From Begonia masoniana (Eukaryota; Streptophyta; Magnoliopsida; Cucurbitales; Begoniaceae): a stretch of DNA of 64,000 nucleotides. Positions 1 through 9,896 of this stretch are shown one piece after another; position 1 is the first letter of the stretch; each line of letters opens with the position of its first letter. The stretch spans positions 23,214,557 to 23,278,556 of the forward strand of contig CM039511.1 of NCBI GenBank assembly GCA_022432975.1, read 5' to 3'. A program made the position numbers and the translations under genes. Under the pieces are notes generated by a model, which saw nothing but the letters and a program-made list of their open reading frames with translations, was not told where the DNA came from and ran no database searches.

Positions 1-14
1 TCTCGGGTGTTACA
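1..14 (-). mobile_element. Terminal 14 bp of an H-family LTR
   Basis: The first 14 bases (TCTCGGGTGTTACA) are identical to the right end of both H LTRs (44691-44704 and 58203-58216). Element A sequence follows directly. Another H-family element or solo LTR therefore probably ends here and continues left of the window. Only 14 bp are visible. Confidence 0.55.
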
Positions 15-1507
15 GACACTCCCCAAGCCGAAACTCACGAAGGGGAGTCTAGCATACAAGGACAATTAGATGGCCTTAGCGGAGAAGTTAGCCATATTGG
101 TTAACAACTAAAAGACTTAACCCTTGGCAAATCCACCTACCCTCCTAAATTTACCCCGAAAATTCCTCCCAAGGTTACCCCTAAGCCATTCGAGCCAATT
201 AAGCCCTTCGACAAGGCTGAAGGAAAAAGCCTTTTAACCATAGTTGGCCACTTAAGGAATCCAGTAACAAAACCTTAGTCGATAAAGCCAACCCACCTAG
301 AGCAAGAGAGATTAAGTGCTATAAATGTCACGGGCTAGGTCATTACACGGCTCAATGTCCAAATCGACGAGTGATGATTATCAAGGAAGTTGGTAGTAAG
401 ACAATTAAGTTAGCGCCCTTGACCTCTGAGGAAATATCAAAAGACGATGTCGCTAGGAAAGAAGCAAAGAAATAAGCCAATCTTTACATGACTAGATCTG
501 AGATAGAGGCTTCAGTGCTTCGAGGAGATCCCATTATCCTAGTACTATTTCGAGATAGAGTTATGGAGATAGGACTAATCGCTGACCCTGTAAAGAGGTT
601 ACTCAATCAATTCAAAGACGTGTTTCCTGAGGAACTGCCCCAATGATTACCACCTCTACGTGGTATAGAACATCAAATTGACCTCATACCCGAGGCCATG
701 CTACCTAATAGACCGGCCTATAGAATGAACGCTGAGGAGACAAAGAAACTTCAAAATCAAGTACAAGAATTGTTGGACAAAGGATATATACGAGAGTCCA
801 TGAGCCCCTGTGCAGTTCCCTTACTATTGGTACCTAAGAAAGACGGCACAATGAGGAGGTACATTGATAGCCAAGTCATGAATCAAATTACCATAAAATA
901 TAGATACCCTATCCCTAGGCTCGAGGATATGTTTGATGAGATCAATGGAGCCTCAATATTTTCTAAGGTGGACCTTAAGAGTGGTTACCACCAAATAAGA
1001 ATGAAAGAAGTTGACGATTTGAAGACGGCATTTAAGAATAAGTACGGGCTATTTGAGTGGATGGTGATGCCCTTCGGGTTATCTAACGCCCCTAGTACTT
1101 TCATGAAACTCATGCACCACGTGCTAAAAGATTTCCTAAGAAAATTTATTGTTGTCTATTTTGACGATATTTTGGTGTATAGTCTAGACCTTCCACAACA
1201 CCTCAACCATCTTAGTATACTTTTCCAAACCCTCCGAAAAGCTCAATTATTTGAAAATTTAAGCAAATACTCATTCGCGCAAGACAATGTTTATTTCTTA
1301 GGGTTTGTCATTTCTAAAGATGGCATGGAAGCCTATATTGACAAGATCAAGGCCATTAAGGATTGGCCTACCCCCAACTCCATAACCGAAGTACGTAGCT
1401 TTCATGGTCTGGCCTCTTTCTATAAAAGGTTTATAAAAGATTTTAGCTTAATAGTCTCATCGTTCACTGATTGCACTAAGAAGGGGAAAGAGTTAACTTG
1501 GATCCCA
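15..1507 (+). pseudogene. Element A, part 1: gag zinc knuckle and reverse transcriptase of a Ty3/gypsy element
   Basis: This is the 5' part of a degenerate gypsy gag-pol. A CCHC zinc knuckle (C-X2-C-X4-H-X4-C) lies at 317-358. A full set of reverse-transcriptase blocks follows from about 560: a KKDG block, a DLKSGYHQI block, PFGLSNAPS, and a YFDD catalytic box near 1155-1170. In-frame stops occur at 473-475 and 644-646. The knuckle is followed after about 10 codons by sequence expected at the end of the protease region, and no D-T/S-G motif is visible, so the protease seems deleted near 385. The frame is cut at 1507 by element B and resumes at 28283. The integrase (33735-34989) and its C-terminus resemble chromoviruses of CRM or a related lineage; I cannot fix the lineage. 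It is not the Tekay type seen in B, G, H and J. Confidence 0.85.
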
Positions 1508-4028
1508 TGTAACGACCTTAATACTCTACCCTTAATTTCTCGTATAAAATTTTTCTTTTTAAAAACATTAGTTAAAGTCTAAATTGTTGGAAATCCTTTG
1601 AAAACTATTTGATAAAAACATATAAACACTTAGTAAAATCGTTGAACAACAAGCAGAGGGCAAAAAGGGCATCTGCCAAAAATATTGCATGACTGATCGA
1701 TCGGCCCTTGAACAGCCGATCGATCGGTTGTGTAAAATAAAGGGGGCGATTGATCGCCCCCTTACCAGGCGATCGATCGCCCCTTGCGATAGATCACCAG
1801 CTGATCGATCGCCCTTTTACAAGCGATCGATCGGCACACGCTCTGGAATTTCTTCCAGAGAGTGGCCAAAGAAGGCCGATCATTCGCCCCTTCTTTGGCG
1901 AACGATCGACAGACTCTTTGGAATTTCCAAAGAGTCACTTCTCTTCTGCCGATCGATCGCCCCTCCATGCGATCGATCGGCAGACTCTCTGGATTTTGAA
2001 ATCCAAAGAGTTGCTCCTCTTCCCTTTTCTTTCTCCCTTCGTTACCCTGTACACCACACTTACACTCACTTCACAATTTCTCATTTCTACTCCACACCTT
2101 CATCACTTCTTCTAAATACATTTTATAACAACACTTCAACATAACAACACTGCTACCCACATAAAATCCACACTTCACTAATCACCCAAAAACTGACTCA
2201 AAACATATTTAAAACGTAACCAAATTTCATAAAAATGAACTACGTGGATCCGTTTAAAAACTGAACATTTCCCACTGTTTGAAAATATCAAAAACACGAC
2301 AAAATACTATACATTATCTATCCAGTTACCAAGCATCCTAAAATGTTCAACTATACAATTTTCCTATCCTGTTATCTATCAAATCCCCAAAACATTACTT
2401 ACATCCCCACGGGTCAAAAATAGCGTCGACTGCGCCAACACACTCCCACGGGCCACCCTTCATCAACATGCTCATACTTCAGGGGGAGGAACGTCGTCCT
2501 CACCTGTCTCGAAATCACCTACACCATAGAATTAAACTATGAGCTAAAGGGCTCAGTACATCTACATAAATGCAGATGAATGCTATGCCTATGCAATGCT
2601 TAAAATCATGCAGTCATCCTACCTTTTCGCTATTCATTTCATTTATGACATCACCGGGGCTTCGCTCTCAGTAGATAGAAGCGGCACATTCGGTGATTGG
2701 ATAGCCCCTCGTATCTATCTGGGGGGAAAACATGCTTCATCTGACAGCCATGTTTGAACTACCATCCCGACGTGACCGTTATTACGTACATTTTTACCTT
2801 TTCGTTATCCTTTTTATGAAAAACATACTTGAAAATTCATTTTGCATGCTTATTCAGAAAACATGATGCATGGACGTGCATAATACAATAATAAAAACAA
2901 ACAATGAACGCTAAACGTTCTATAACTTAAAGTAGCCTAACTACCCAATCTAATTACCCGAAACACGCTACAACTCCAATTCCTCAATTTCAAATACTTT
3001 CTTATGGTGTAAGCCAAACCGGCCAAACAAATCACGAAGACTTACCTCGCGTCCGTTGCAATGCAAGCTCCGTCCACGAGCATTGTTCACCTAAGGCAAT
3101 TCACAACATTCGTCATTAAATCAAATCTAAACCATCGAGTTTCGAAAACTACAAACTCCTAGCTAAAGGAAATTCCCTAAAATTCTATTCTAACTCATTG
3201 AGGCATTTTATTGAGCAATTCATTCTCGTGAATTTCTAAACCTCCATTAATGGAGTTTTTAAAACCTCCAACCACCCAAAAACTCAACAACCCTCATTAA
3301 TTCCAACAAACTTCCTCCAATAACTATAAATACACCAAAAAGAGTTGTAATTAGGGTAAACCTATCGATTTCAACCCCAATCCACATTTTTGACAAAACC
3401 CTAACGAAACCCTAACCGTACAACTCTGCGAAAGCCGAAATCTAAAGCTCCGAACAGTAGATTCTTACCTAGGGTCGGGATTAGAGAAGAAATAGTGGAG
3501 AACGAGTCGATGGAGAACAAGCTTCCGTAGCCAGAGAGGAGAGTCGCGCGAGAGAGGGAGGGAAGTCGCCAAAAGAGGAGGGAGGGATTTGTGATTTTCG
3601 TAGAGTGCTAGGAGAAGAAAGGTTTTTGAGTTTTAATAATATTGGTTTGCAAAATTACCATAACGCCCTTCTATTGATTTTCTATTTGTTTCGTCATTTG
3701 TTTAGTTATTTAGCTAACGATTCAGTTTCTCCAAATTTTCTTATTTCATCGATAGTTCCAACTTATTACTAGGGCTTTATTAAAACTGTCCGTTCAAAAA
3801 ACGGACCTAGTTTACTATATTTACCAAAATACCCATTTTATTACGAGCAACACAAAACTCGTAATTTAGCGTTACAACTCCAAAAATTCTCATATTTCTC
3901 CTAAAATCCGCATTAATCATTAAGATTCTAATAATGCTATTTGCTTGCAAAACGGACTTAATTTGACATATTTACAAAAATGTCATTATTTACTGGAATA
4001 TTAAAATCCCGTAAAACTGGGTGATACA
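1508..4028 (-). repeat. Element B 3' LTR (2,521 bp)
   Basis: It begins TGTAACGACC on the plus strand and ends in GTGATACA, matching 25780-28277 along its full length with scattered substitutions. On the sense (minus) strand it contains, in order: a donor-like CCCTAGGTAAG, an exon-like block rich in CGCTCGTGGACGGAGC ending GAGGTAAGTC, arm 1 of a long-range stem (3003-3013, one mutation), arm 2 (2518-2529), a 15-nt block with AG before and GTGAG after (2504-2518), and the palindrome cluster at 1690-2005. Several stretches appear open but are by-products of the palindromic sequence. No other gene is visible. Confidence 0.9.
1690..2005. repeat. Cluster of GATCGATC palindromes and CTCTGGAA/TTCCAGAG inverted repeats
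   Basis: About ten copies of CGATCGATCG-like palindromes alternate with inverted repeats of the form CTCTGGA...TCCAGAG. The same cluster lies in the partner LTR (25960-26250), and related clusters lie in C (5340-5545) and G (39315-39490). It sits 180-500 nt from the U5 end of the LTR. Confidence 0.85.
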
Positions 4029-4068
4029 TTTCATCCACCATAATTAAAATTTTGTCCTCAAAATTTGA
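4029..4068 (-). other. Element B 3' untranslated stretch and polypurine tract
   Basis: Read on the minus strand, the polyprotein stop is followed by a TTTGAGGACAAAATTTTAAT block and a purine-rich ATGGTGGATGAAA that abuts the LTR. The same arrangement is seen in element G at 61283-61322. This is the expected plus-strand primer region. Confidence 0.7.
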
Positions 4069-5159
4069 TTACATAAATAGTTCAGGATATTTCGACATCA
4101 TATCCTGCTGCCTCTCCCAAGTAGCTTCCTCTACATTGTGATTCCGCCACAGGACCTTTACTAGCGGGATCTCCTTATTGCGCAACACCTTGATAGAGGT
4201 CTCTAAAATTCGTACCGACTTTTCCATGTAAGTTAGCATTGGTTGCACCTCGATCTCTCTTGCTCTATGACATGCGACGGATCACGTACACATTTCCTGA
4301 GCATAGACATGTGAAACACGTTGTGGATACCTTCCATTGAAGCCGAAAGCTGTAGTCGATACGCCATCTTCCCAATCTTCTTCAAAATAGGGAAGGGCCC
4401 CACATATCGAGGGCTTAACTTGCCCTTCCTTCCGAACCGCATAACACCCTTAAATGGAGAAATCCTCAAATATACATCATCTCCCTCATCAAACTCCAAT
4501 TCTCTCCATCTAGTGTCAGCATCGCTCTTCTGTCAGCTCTGAGCTATCTCGATACGTTGTCTGATAACGGCAATCTTCTCTGTCGTTTGCTGTAGAATCT
4601 CGGGACTAATCATGCTAGCTTCACAAACCTTGTCCCAATATTGCGGAGATCTACATTTCTAACCATACAACGCTTCATACGGAGCCATGCCAATAGTAGT
4701 TTGGAAGCTGTTGTTGTACGAGAACTCGATCAGTGGCAAATATCGACTCCACAATCCCTGAAATTCCAACACGCATGCTCTAAGCATATCCTCTAGAATC
4801 TAATTCGTTCTCTCCGTCTGTCCATCAGTCTGAGGATGAAACGCCATGCTAAAATTTAGCTGAGTTCCCATAGCTTTGTGCTGACTCTTCCAGAATTTCG
4901 AAGTAAATCTCGGATCTCGGTCTGAGACTATCGAAACGGGCACTCCATGCAGTCTAACAATTTCCTACACATAAAGCTCGGCGAGCTGATCCATAGAATA
5001 GGTCATCTTCACTGATAGAAAGTGGGCCGACTTTGTCAACCGGTCCACAATAACCCATATGCCATCATGTCCTTTCGTTGTCCTCGGGAGTCCCACTATA
5101 AAGTCCATGGAGATCTGCTCCCATTTCCACTCTGGAATCGGCAGTGGTTGTAATGTTCC
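4069..5159 (-). pseudogene. Element B, 3' part of pol: integrase core and chromodomain
   Basis: The minus strand encodes the end of a Tekay-type polyprotein. It starts in the GTLQPLPIP linker after the integrase zinc finger and continues through the catalytic core ([26 protein letters not shown]). It then runs into the ISPFKGVMRFGRKGKL/PRYVGPFPIL region and MLRKCVRDPSHV. The last 50 codons form a chromodomain (VKVLWRNH..EATWE, YPELF) ending at the stop at 4069-4071. Several in-frame stops lie between 4500 and 5000, and a frameshift near 4235 separates the chromodomain. The gene is cut at 5159 by element C. The rest of pol is missing from the window. Confidence 0.85.
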
Positions 5160-6459
5160 TGTAGCGACCCTTACCCGTTCCTAATTTTTCTGTATAAAAA
5201 AAATTTTCTCTTTCTTTTATACTTAATGCTTAAGTGGGAAACAATTTGAAATCAATTTAATAAAACATTCATAAACAATTGAATAAAACAGGGAAGAAAA
5301 CATAATCAAAATCGAGGGTAAAATCATCAGAGGCCGAAAATCAACAGAGGCGATCGATGGCTCTTTGCAAAACAGGGGGGCAATCGATCGCCCCTCACAT
5401 TGGCGATAGATCGCCCCACACGATTGATCGCCTGCCGATCGATCACCCCTTTTTGGGTGATCGATCGGCGCACTCTCTGGATTTCCAGAGAGTGCCGACT
5501 CCTCTAATATGCTCTCTGGAATCCGAATTCCAGAGAGCAACTTTCTCCATTTCTTTTCCTCATCCCTTGCACACTTCTTCTTATACAAATACATGCTAAA
5601 ACAATTCAACATAAAATCGTTCATAACCCCATACATTCCTCCCTTTCGTGAATCACCAAATAAACAACCCGAAACATATCCTAGAACGTGTTTAAAGACG
5701 TAGTAAAATTTCGTAAAAACAAACTGCGTGGATCCATTTATAAACTAAACATTTCCTCCTGTTTAAAAGAAAACTCCAATAGTTCCAGTAAATTGCGAAA
5801 TCAAAACAATCTCATTATCAACATCAAATTCAACTAATCCTTACAACAACCTAAACATATTATTTATGTATTTCTACCCAGAGTAGCCCAAAAGACTTAC
5901 ACACATCCCCACGGGTCAAAAATGCCTCGACTGCACCAGCACACCTCCACGACCATTCTTCTTCAACCTGACTCATGCTTCGGGAGGAGGAACATCGTCC
6001 TCACCTGTTTCAAAATCACCTACACCATACAGACAACTATGAGCTAAAGGCTTAGTAAGTTTCTTAAATGCAGATGCATGTTGTGCCTATGCGTTTCATG
6101 AATCATACAGACATGTTCATTTTTCATTACGTTGCAGACAGATTGTCACCGAGGTCTAAACCACCTCGCCGTGACCAGATAACAGATTACGTAGATTCAT
6201 TTGGTTGGTTCATTTTACTTTTTAATTAGGTCGTAGACAGATTGTCACCGAGGGCTAAACCCACCTCGCCGTGACCACATAACAGATTATGTAGATTTAT
6301 TTCGTTCGTTCATTTCATTTTCTTAAACATGTGCAGAAATCTGTTTTCATGCTATTTTAAAAGACGTGATGCATGAACAGTTAGATGCGTAAGGTAAACA
6401 TTCATCATACGTACCATCAAGGCAATAAAAACATAACCTATAAAAGAACTAATCCTAAC
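5160..6459 (-). repeat. Element C: truncated LTR
   Basis: It starts TGTAGCGACCC directly after element B's integrase and runs as a B-like but distinct LTR until element D begins. It carries the palindrome cluster (5340-5545), the 15-nt block with flanking splice-like signals (6005-6019), and arm 2 of the long-range stem (6019-6030). A 99-bp unit is present twice (6134-6330), with a conserved GACAGATTGTCACCGAGG core. The stem's other arm and the rest of C are absent. There is no coding sequence. Confidence 0.75.
6134..6330. repeat. Two-copy 99-bp direct repeat in LTR C
   Basis: The block starting AGACAGATTGTCACCGAGG at 6136 recurs at 6235, and both copies include CCACCTCGCCGTGACCA. It occupies the position, beyond stem arm 2, where other families have their own tandem repeats. 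Confidence 0.85.
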
Positions 6460-7619
6460 TGTAACACCCAAAAATTTCCTACAGCGTACGTAGCCCTAAT
6501 TTAGATGATGTATGGGAGCTTAAATTAAATTGAGGGTGAAGCTAAGTTTAGAAATGAAAGAGTGATATGAGAAATGATATTAGAAGTGGAATTTGAGAGA
6601 AGAGGGTTGACAAGTAAAAACAAAAAAAAAAAAAAAGAAGTTTGAACATTCAAAGGTTGAAAAGTCAAATATTTCAACCAATAGACATTGGTGTTGAAAA
6701 TTCAAAGGAGTAAATCAATGGATGAAAAGTGGGAATTTAAAGGTTCATTCACGTTGGATTAATGAAGGAAAGAAGAAAGAATTGAATGAGGAGAAAAAGA
6801 TTTTTGACAATTCAAACAAAAGATGTTTGAAAAGTCAAAGATTTTACTAACCAATAGGAAGTTAGTAATTTCATGGATTAAACAAAATAAAAGGGGTATG
6901 GTTTTGATGATTCACGTGGGAAAAATGAAGGGAAGGAAAAGTGTTGGTTGTATTGAAATTTTAGAGAATTTCTGGCAAAAACAAAAAGGTAGAAGAAATA
7001 TTAAGTTAAAAAGACAAAAGTGTAAAAAAGCTATTCATCTTCTTCCCTTTCTTCCACTCCACGAACCAGCCTCCCTTGACGTCTTCCTCCTCCTCCTTTC
7101 CAAAGATTTTTCAAGAGATTAGGTTAGTTTTTGTTGGGGTTTTTAGTTTTATGCATTTAGGGGTTGTTTTTAGAGGTTTTTAGAGTGCTTTGTGAGGTGT
7201 TGATTAGGGTTTGGAAACCCTAGTTCAAGGAGTTCGAAAATTGAGTTTAAATGTTGGATTTGCTTTCCAAATTTGATGGTTTAGTTGTTGAATAGATTAG
7301 TTTAGGTTGTTTTGGAGAGAAATGGAAGATTGGAGGTAAGTTGTGACAAACCGGTTTTTAGCAAATGTGCACCGGTTCTGTTTTGATGCATTTCGGATTG
7401 GCCATTGAATTTATTTTGGTTAATTTGAGTGTTTCAATGGATAGTAGGTGTGTAGAGGTTTCCGAAGTGGGGTGGCACGTCAAAATTTGTTGAAAAACAA
7501 GAAAGTTAGGGCCGTTTAAAGTTGGACGGTAAAACTTGTATAAAAATCGGGTTTTGTTATTTTAGGTTGAATTGTGACATAGTTTTGGTTAGTTTAGGTT
7601 TAAGAATTTCCTTAGGATT
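6460..7619 (+). repeat. Element D: truncated plus-strand LTR
   Basis: It begins TGTAACACCC and runs parallel to the first 0.9 kb of LTR E, sharing for example the ...GTAGCCCTA... start, the GTTCGAAAATT stretch and the CAATGGATAGTAG...GTGGCACGTCAAA block. D is cut at 7619 by the TGTAACACCC start of LTR E. The preceding 5 bp, GGATT, would be the target site. The remainder of D is not found downstream. An apparent open stretch at 6823-7122 has no recognisable protein features and is probably fortuitous. Confidence 0.75.
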
Positions 7620-8862
7620 TGTAACACCCGAAATTTCTATTACACATGTAGCCCTAGTCTAGGTCAAGTATGAGAGTTAATTATCCAAGATTAGGGTTGT
7701 ACATTGAAGTGTTTTAGAAGAGAAATGAGAGGTGGAGAGTTTGACAAGTCAAACCAACTTGTGATTAGTGGAGAACTTTCGTTTGAAAAGTCAAATGCAA
7801 CTAACCAATCAAAATGTAGTAAATTGAAAGGAAGAAGTGGAGGGTTTTAGATGAATCGTTGGCTGCTAAGTGGTGGGGGAAAAGTGAGGGTTAATTGGTA
7901 ATTTACATGGTAATTAAATGAAAAAAAAAAGTTAGGTTTAAAAAGAAGACAAAGTGGTCTTCTTCTCCACTCCATCGACTCTCTCTCTCTCCCTTTCCTC
8001 CATAGCCGACGATTTCCCCCCTTAGTTCTTCATTTTCTCAAGGCAATCCAAGGTAATTTCTCATGGGTTTTGGTTTATGTACTATGGGATGAAGCTTAGA
8101 AGTGTTTGTAGGGTGTTTTAGGAGGTTTTGGTGAGGGTTTGAAAACCCTAAAAGGAGGAGTCCGAAAATTTGGTTTTTTTGGGGGGTTTTCTTCCTATTT
8201 TGGTTATTTAGTTCTTCAATAGGTTAGTTTAGGTTGTTGGAGTGATTAGATTGTGATTTGGAATTGAAATGCACAAAATCGGTTTTTAGGCATAAAGTGA
8301 GCCGATTCTGTTTGCTAGATTTCGAGCTGGCTAGGGTGTTTGTTTAATTGTTTTGAGTGTTTCAATGGATAGTAGACGTGTAGAGGTTTTCGAATTGAGG
8401 TGGCACGTCAAATTGCGTTGAAAAATGAGAGAGTTATGACCGTTTGAAGTTTGACGGTCAAAATTGTACAAAAATCGGGTTTTTGGGTTTTAATATTGAA
8501 ATGTCTTTAGGTGTTGGTTAGTTTTAGGTTTAAGAAGTTGTAGATTTTATTGATGGTTTATCAAGCTAAGTTTCGTTATTTTAGGTCATCGGACGAGTGA
8601 TTTGACCGGTAGAAGTGTGCAACCAGAAGCCGAGCGTTCAGGTAAGTATTGGGTGTTATCCTTTCGCCTTCGGGCCTACACCACAGGACGATAGGGTTTA
8701 TTTGTTATTGCTTTACTTCGTGTACGTTGAGTTATTGTTTTGCTTAGTGTTGTGTTGCATTGTTTGGCCGTGTGGTGTTGTGTTGTCATGTTGGGTTGTG
8801 TCATGTTGTTGACTGCGTTGTGTGTTGTGTTGCATTGTTTGGCGTGGTAGTCGGTGAAAGAG

Positions 8863-9146
8863 TAAGGCCCTTCGGGGCGGGCAACTAAGGCACTTCGGTG
8901 CGGGCAACTAAGGCACTTCGGTGCGGGCAACTAAGGCACTTCGGTGCGGGCAACTAAGGCACTTCGGTGCGGGCAACTAAGGCCCTTCGAGGTGGGCAAC
9001 TAAGGCACTTCAGTGCGGGCAACTAAGGCACTTTGGTGGGGGAACCTAAGGCCCTTCGGGGGGGCAACTAAGGCACTTCGGTGCGGGCAACTAAGGCACC
9101 TTTCGGTGCGGGCAACTAAGGCATCCTTTCAGGTGCGGGCAACTAG
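8863..9146 (+). repeat. 23-bp tandem array of GCAC-TTCG-GTGC hairpins
   Basis: About twelve copies of a 23-bp unit (AAGGCACTTCGGTGCGGGCAACT) follow one another. Each unit is a 4-bp stem closed by TTCG. Some copies keep the pairing with different bases, for example GCCC-TTCG-GGGC at 8866-8877. Others are weakened, for example those near 8983 and 9029, and the last copies have longer loops. A related hairpin, GCATC-TTTC-GATGC, lies at 9233-9246. The array lies within the loop of the LTR E long-range stem. Confidence 0.85.
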
Positions 9147-9778
9147 TATTGTTTGGTCGTGTTATCGTGTTATGTTAAGTCGGTTTGTTGATTTTCATTG
9201 GGATGTTCTGTGATAGTCGGTTAAAGAGCAAGGCATCTTTCGATGCAGTTTTCTTAGGGTTGTGTTGCGTTGCCGTGTTGAGTGGTGTTGTATTGTTGTG
9301 TTAGAGTTGGGTGTGGGTGTGTGTGCATTGTGCTTGTTTATATTTGTTACCCTTACTTGCTAAGCGTAAGCTTACGTGTATGTGTGTGTTCTGTGGTGTA
9401 GGTGACGGAGCATTTACAGGTGAGCTTGAGAGCAATGATCAGAACTAGGAGCAGTCGGAGATCCACGGAGCTCGCTGGTGCAGGCCAATTGTAAAACCCG
9501 TCAATTTTAATAGTTGTAAAAATTTGAATAAATTTTTCGCGAGTTTTAAGTGTAAATAATTGGGATCAATTTCGTTAATTTACGGTAGGAATTTAGACCG
9601 TGAAACCGAACGTTCAATTAAAGGTAATTAATTGTAGCTCAAATAAAAAGAATTAATTAAAATCAAAGTAAAAGAGAGGTAGGTAAAATAATAAATGAAA
9701 TGGATTTAATATAAAATAAAATAATAAAAATAAAACAATTAATAAAATAAATAAAAGTTTTATAATATTTATTTTTAT

Positions 9779-9812
9779 AACAATCAGGTTTTCAAAAGAA
9801 AACCTGATTGTT
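9779..9812. repeat. Perfect 15-bp inverted repeat with 4-nt loop in LTR F
   Basis: The arms AACAATCAGGTTTTC and GAAAACCTGATTGTT are perfectly complementary around AAAA. The structure is kept without change in the 3' LTR at 17372-17405. It sits just downstream of the most TATA-like part of the LTR. Confidence 0.9.
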
Positions 9813-9831
9813 CTTTTGTGTCGGCAGCGTA

Positions 9832-9834
<3 letters not shown>

Positions 9835-9891
<57 letters not shown>

Positions 9892-9896
9892 AGGAG
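9835..9896. repeat. GA/CT microsatellite
   Basis: It is an almost pure GA run, shorter and more interrupted in the 3' LTR (about 17430-17475). It accounts for apparent S/L-rich and R/E-rich open stretches in this region. Confidence 0.95.

Noticed and set aside
1689..2144. Overlapping open frames in the GATCGATC cluster (also 25840-26364 and 39207-39589)
   Set aside because: Several frames on both strands are open at once because of palindromic sequence. There is no recognisable protein.
6823..7122. Plus-strand open frame of 99 codons in LTR D
   Set aside because: It is lysine-rich low-complexity sequence in an AT-rich LTR, and the homologous part of LTR E is not open.
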